NCBI GenBank assembly: GCA_019417325.1
Contig: DXVO01000038.1
Coordinates: 124,001 to 188,000 of the forward strand
DNA: 64,000 nt
DNA from: Parabacteroides sp.
GTDB lineage: Bacteria > Bacteroidota > Bacteroidia > Bacteroidales > Tannerellaceae
Direction of reading: 5' to 3'
The notes beneath the pieces are model-generated. The model was not told the origin of the DNA, ran no database searches, and worked only from the letters and a program-made list of their open reading frames with translations. The position numbers and the translations under genes are program-made. Positions 62,409 to 64,000 of the stretch are shown here, piece by piece (position 1 is the stretch's first letter; every line of letters starts with the position of its first letter).

Positions 62409-64000
62409 TCAGGCAAAAAATAATATAAGTAATTGTGCGGTAAGCACACGGAGGAACATGGCCAGCGGATAAACGGTTGCATATCCCACCGAAGGAGCAT
62501 CATTTCCTGCCGTAGCATTCGAATAAGCCAGTGCTGGCGGGTCGGTTGTACTTCCCGCAATCATTCCCATCAAAGTAAAATAATTGATTTTACAGAAATA
62601 ACGTCCGATACTTCCGATAATCAGCAACGGGACAATCGTGATAATAAAACCGTAACCTATCCAGGCGAAACCACCGTTGTTTACTATCGTATCGACAAAA
62701 CCGTCGCCGGCGCTGATACCCACACAAGCAAGAAACAGCGTGATACCGATTTCGCGCAACATCAGATTGGCACTCTGGGTTGTATACGTAACCAGTTTAT
62801 ATTTATATCCGAAACGGCTGATTAAAATAGCCACAACCAACGGACCACCGGCAAGGCCTAACTTGACAGGCTGAGGGATACCCGGAAAAGAAATCGGAAG
62901 GCTTCCCAATATGATACCTAAAGCTATACCGATAAAGATGGTAATCAGGTTCGGTTCGTTCAAACGTTTCATGGAATTTCCCAACACCTTCTCCACATTG
63001 GAGATTGCAGTTTCCGTACCTACCACATTCACACGGTCGCCCACCTGAAGGGTCAAACCGGGAGTCGCAACCAAATCGACACCGGCACGGTTGATACGGG
63101 TAATATTGATACCATACAACTTGCGCAATTTGAGCTGTCCCAGACGTTTACCATTCAATTCGGGTTTTGTTATCAGGATACGGCGGTTCACAAACTGGCT
63201 TTCCATACGAATCCATTGTTTACGCTCCATATTGATTTCTTCTCCGATAAAAGCTTTGATCGTTCCGGCTTCCGTCTCGGTAGTAATAACAAAAACCTTA
63301 TCATTTTCCTGAAGCTGCGTATTGGCAGATGCTATTTCAATCTTCTTATCACTATCGCGCCAAATACGGGAAATAACGAAATCATGATGTTCAAGCAGGT
63401 TCGATAGTTCGCTGATCTTTTTACCGAAAATCGCCGGATTCTTTACGATTAAAGAAATAGGCTTGGCTTCATTCTGATGCGACACATCCTCATTATTCAA
63501 CTGCTCATTTTCTTTGTCAAAGTTTACGCGGAAGGCATAACGGACAAATATGATAGCAAGAATAATACCGATTACACCCAACGGATAGGCAACGGCATAT
63601 CCCAAAGCAATCGTATTATCCCCCACACCGTGCATATCGGAATAAGCCTGCTGGGCTGCACCCAGACCCGGAGTATTCGTTACAGCACCGGATAAGATAC
63701 CCACCATCGTCGGCATCGGAATACCCGTCACAAAATGTAAGATAACAGCAGTTGCAACACCTAAAAACACAATCCCGCAGGCAAGCATGTTCAAGGTTAC
63801 CCCTCCTTTCTTGAAAGAAGAGAAAAAGCCCGGTCCTACCTGCATACCTACAGAATAGACAAAGAGAATCAAACCGAATTCCTTAAAAAAGTGAATTACA
63901 TTGTGGTTAATCGTAAAACCGAAATGTCCGAGGATAATACCGACGAACAATACCAGCGTAATGCCTAAAGAAACGCCAAACACTTTGATTTTTCCTAATT
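62409..64000 (-). CDS. YidE/AspT-type putative transporter (5' end outside window)
   Basis: At least 529 residues are in the window and the frame stays open to the edge (LGKIKVFGVSLGITLVL in the ordinary family position), so the true start is upstream of base 64000. The protein has ~10 membrane helices in two repeats of the AspT/YidE duplication domain (SVGMQVGPGFFSSF; AGGPLVVAILISRFGYKYK) and two TrkA-C domains between them (~residues 195-345). Members exchange dicarboxylates and amino acids in a few cases (AspT); most are uncharacterised. The GTG at 63983 is not the true start. Confidence 0.88.
   Translation of the reverse strand, partial: LGKIKVFGVSLGITLVLFVGIILGHFGFTINHNVIHFFKEFGLILFVYSVGMQVGPGFFSSFKKGGVTLNMLACGIVFLGVATAVILHFVTGIPMPTMVGILSGAVTNTPGLGAAQQAYSDMHGVGDNTIALGYAVAYPLGVIGIILAIIFVRYAFRVNFDKENEQLNNEDVSHQNEAKPISLIVKNPAIFGKKISELSNLLEHHDFVISRIWRDSDKKIEIASANTQLQENDKVFVITTETEAGTIKAFIGEEINMERKQWIRMESQFVNRRILITKPELNGKRLGQLKLRKLYGINITRINRAGVDLVATPGLTLQVGDRVNVVGTETAISNVEKVLGNSMKRLNEPNLITIFIGIALGIILGSLPISFPGIPQPVKLGLAGGPLVVAILISRFGYKYKLVTYTTQSANLMLREIGITLFLACVGISAGDGFVDTIVNNGGFAWIGYGFIITIVPLLIIGSIGRYFCKINYFTLMGMIAGSTTDPPALAYSNATAGNDAPSVGYATVYPLAMFLRVLTAQLLILFFA

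Overview
The window looks like chromosome from a gut-type Bacteroidales bacterium. Evidence: promoters of the Bacteroidetes form (-33 TTG/TTTG, 19-20 bp, then -7 TAnnTTTG) in front of many genes, weak or absent Shine-Dalgarno sequences, a DUF4295 gene next to rpmG and rpmB, a fimbrillin-type lipoprotein, a TonB-type outer membrane protein, S9 dipeptidyl peptidases and a V-type ATPase operon. Parabacteroides is a plausible genus, but this is a guess from gene content. No insertion sequence, prophage or CRISPR array was seen.

Layout. 1-5 kb: start of a copper P-type ATPase (cut by the window edge), a YhcH-family protein, and a glycyl radical enzyme with its activase that matches trans-4-hydroxyproline dehydratase (HypD/HypE) at every active-site position I could recall. 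4.7-7.9 kb: a candidate invertible DNA segment in front of a large fimbrial tip-like lipoprotein. 8-11.6 kb: a membrane protein and a secreted dipeptidyl peptidase. 11.6-12.4 kb: a repeat-rich gene-free stretch. 12.4-19.9 kb: V-ATPase operon ntpE-DUF2764-ntpA-ntpB-ntpD-ntpI-ntpK, with sodium-site residues kept in NtpK and no subunit F. 20.1-23 kb: a GNAT gene, then a three-gene cassette (GNAT-like, IbrA-like PAPS-reductase family, IbrB-like ParB/Srx family). 23.6-27.7 kb: PhoH2, a LysE-family exporter and an oxaloacetate decarboxylase alpha/biotin protein. 28.2-33.6 kb: an exported cytidine-deaminase-like protein, a penicillin-binding-protein-like hydrolase, a Dabb-domain protein, a TonB-type receptor and a TSCPD protein. 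33.9-41.5 kb: an RRM protein and a probable operon folC-MFS-ispE-methyltransferase-S9 peptidase. 41.6-50.4 kb: mdh, ygiQ, a TlpA-like protein, ridA, rlmB, a GltS-type symporter, a membrane protein and an aldo/keto reductase. 50.5-57 kb: an Arg/Pro-rich secreted protein, recN, coaBC, a DnaQ-type exonuclease, dnaN, DUF4295, rpmG and rpmB. 57.2-64 kb: nitroreductase, tRNA-Tyr, tRNA-Thr, cysK, a ThuA protein, a ClC channel and a YidE/AspT-type transporter that runs off the window.

Together these fit an anaerobe with amino-acid and peptide metabolism (HypD, S9 peptidases, GltS-type uptake, oxaloacetate decarboxylase) and a possible sodium cycle (V-ATPase, OadA, GltS). The features most worth follow-up are the invertible segment before the fimbrial gene, the GNAT/IbrA/IbrB cassette, the exported deaminase, and two families of three-unit palindromic intergenic elements.
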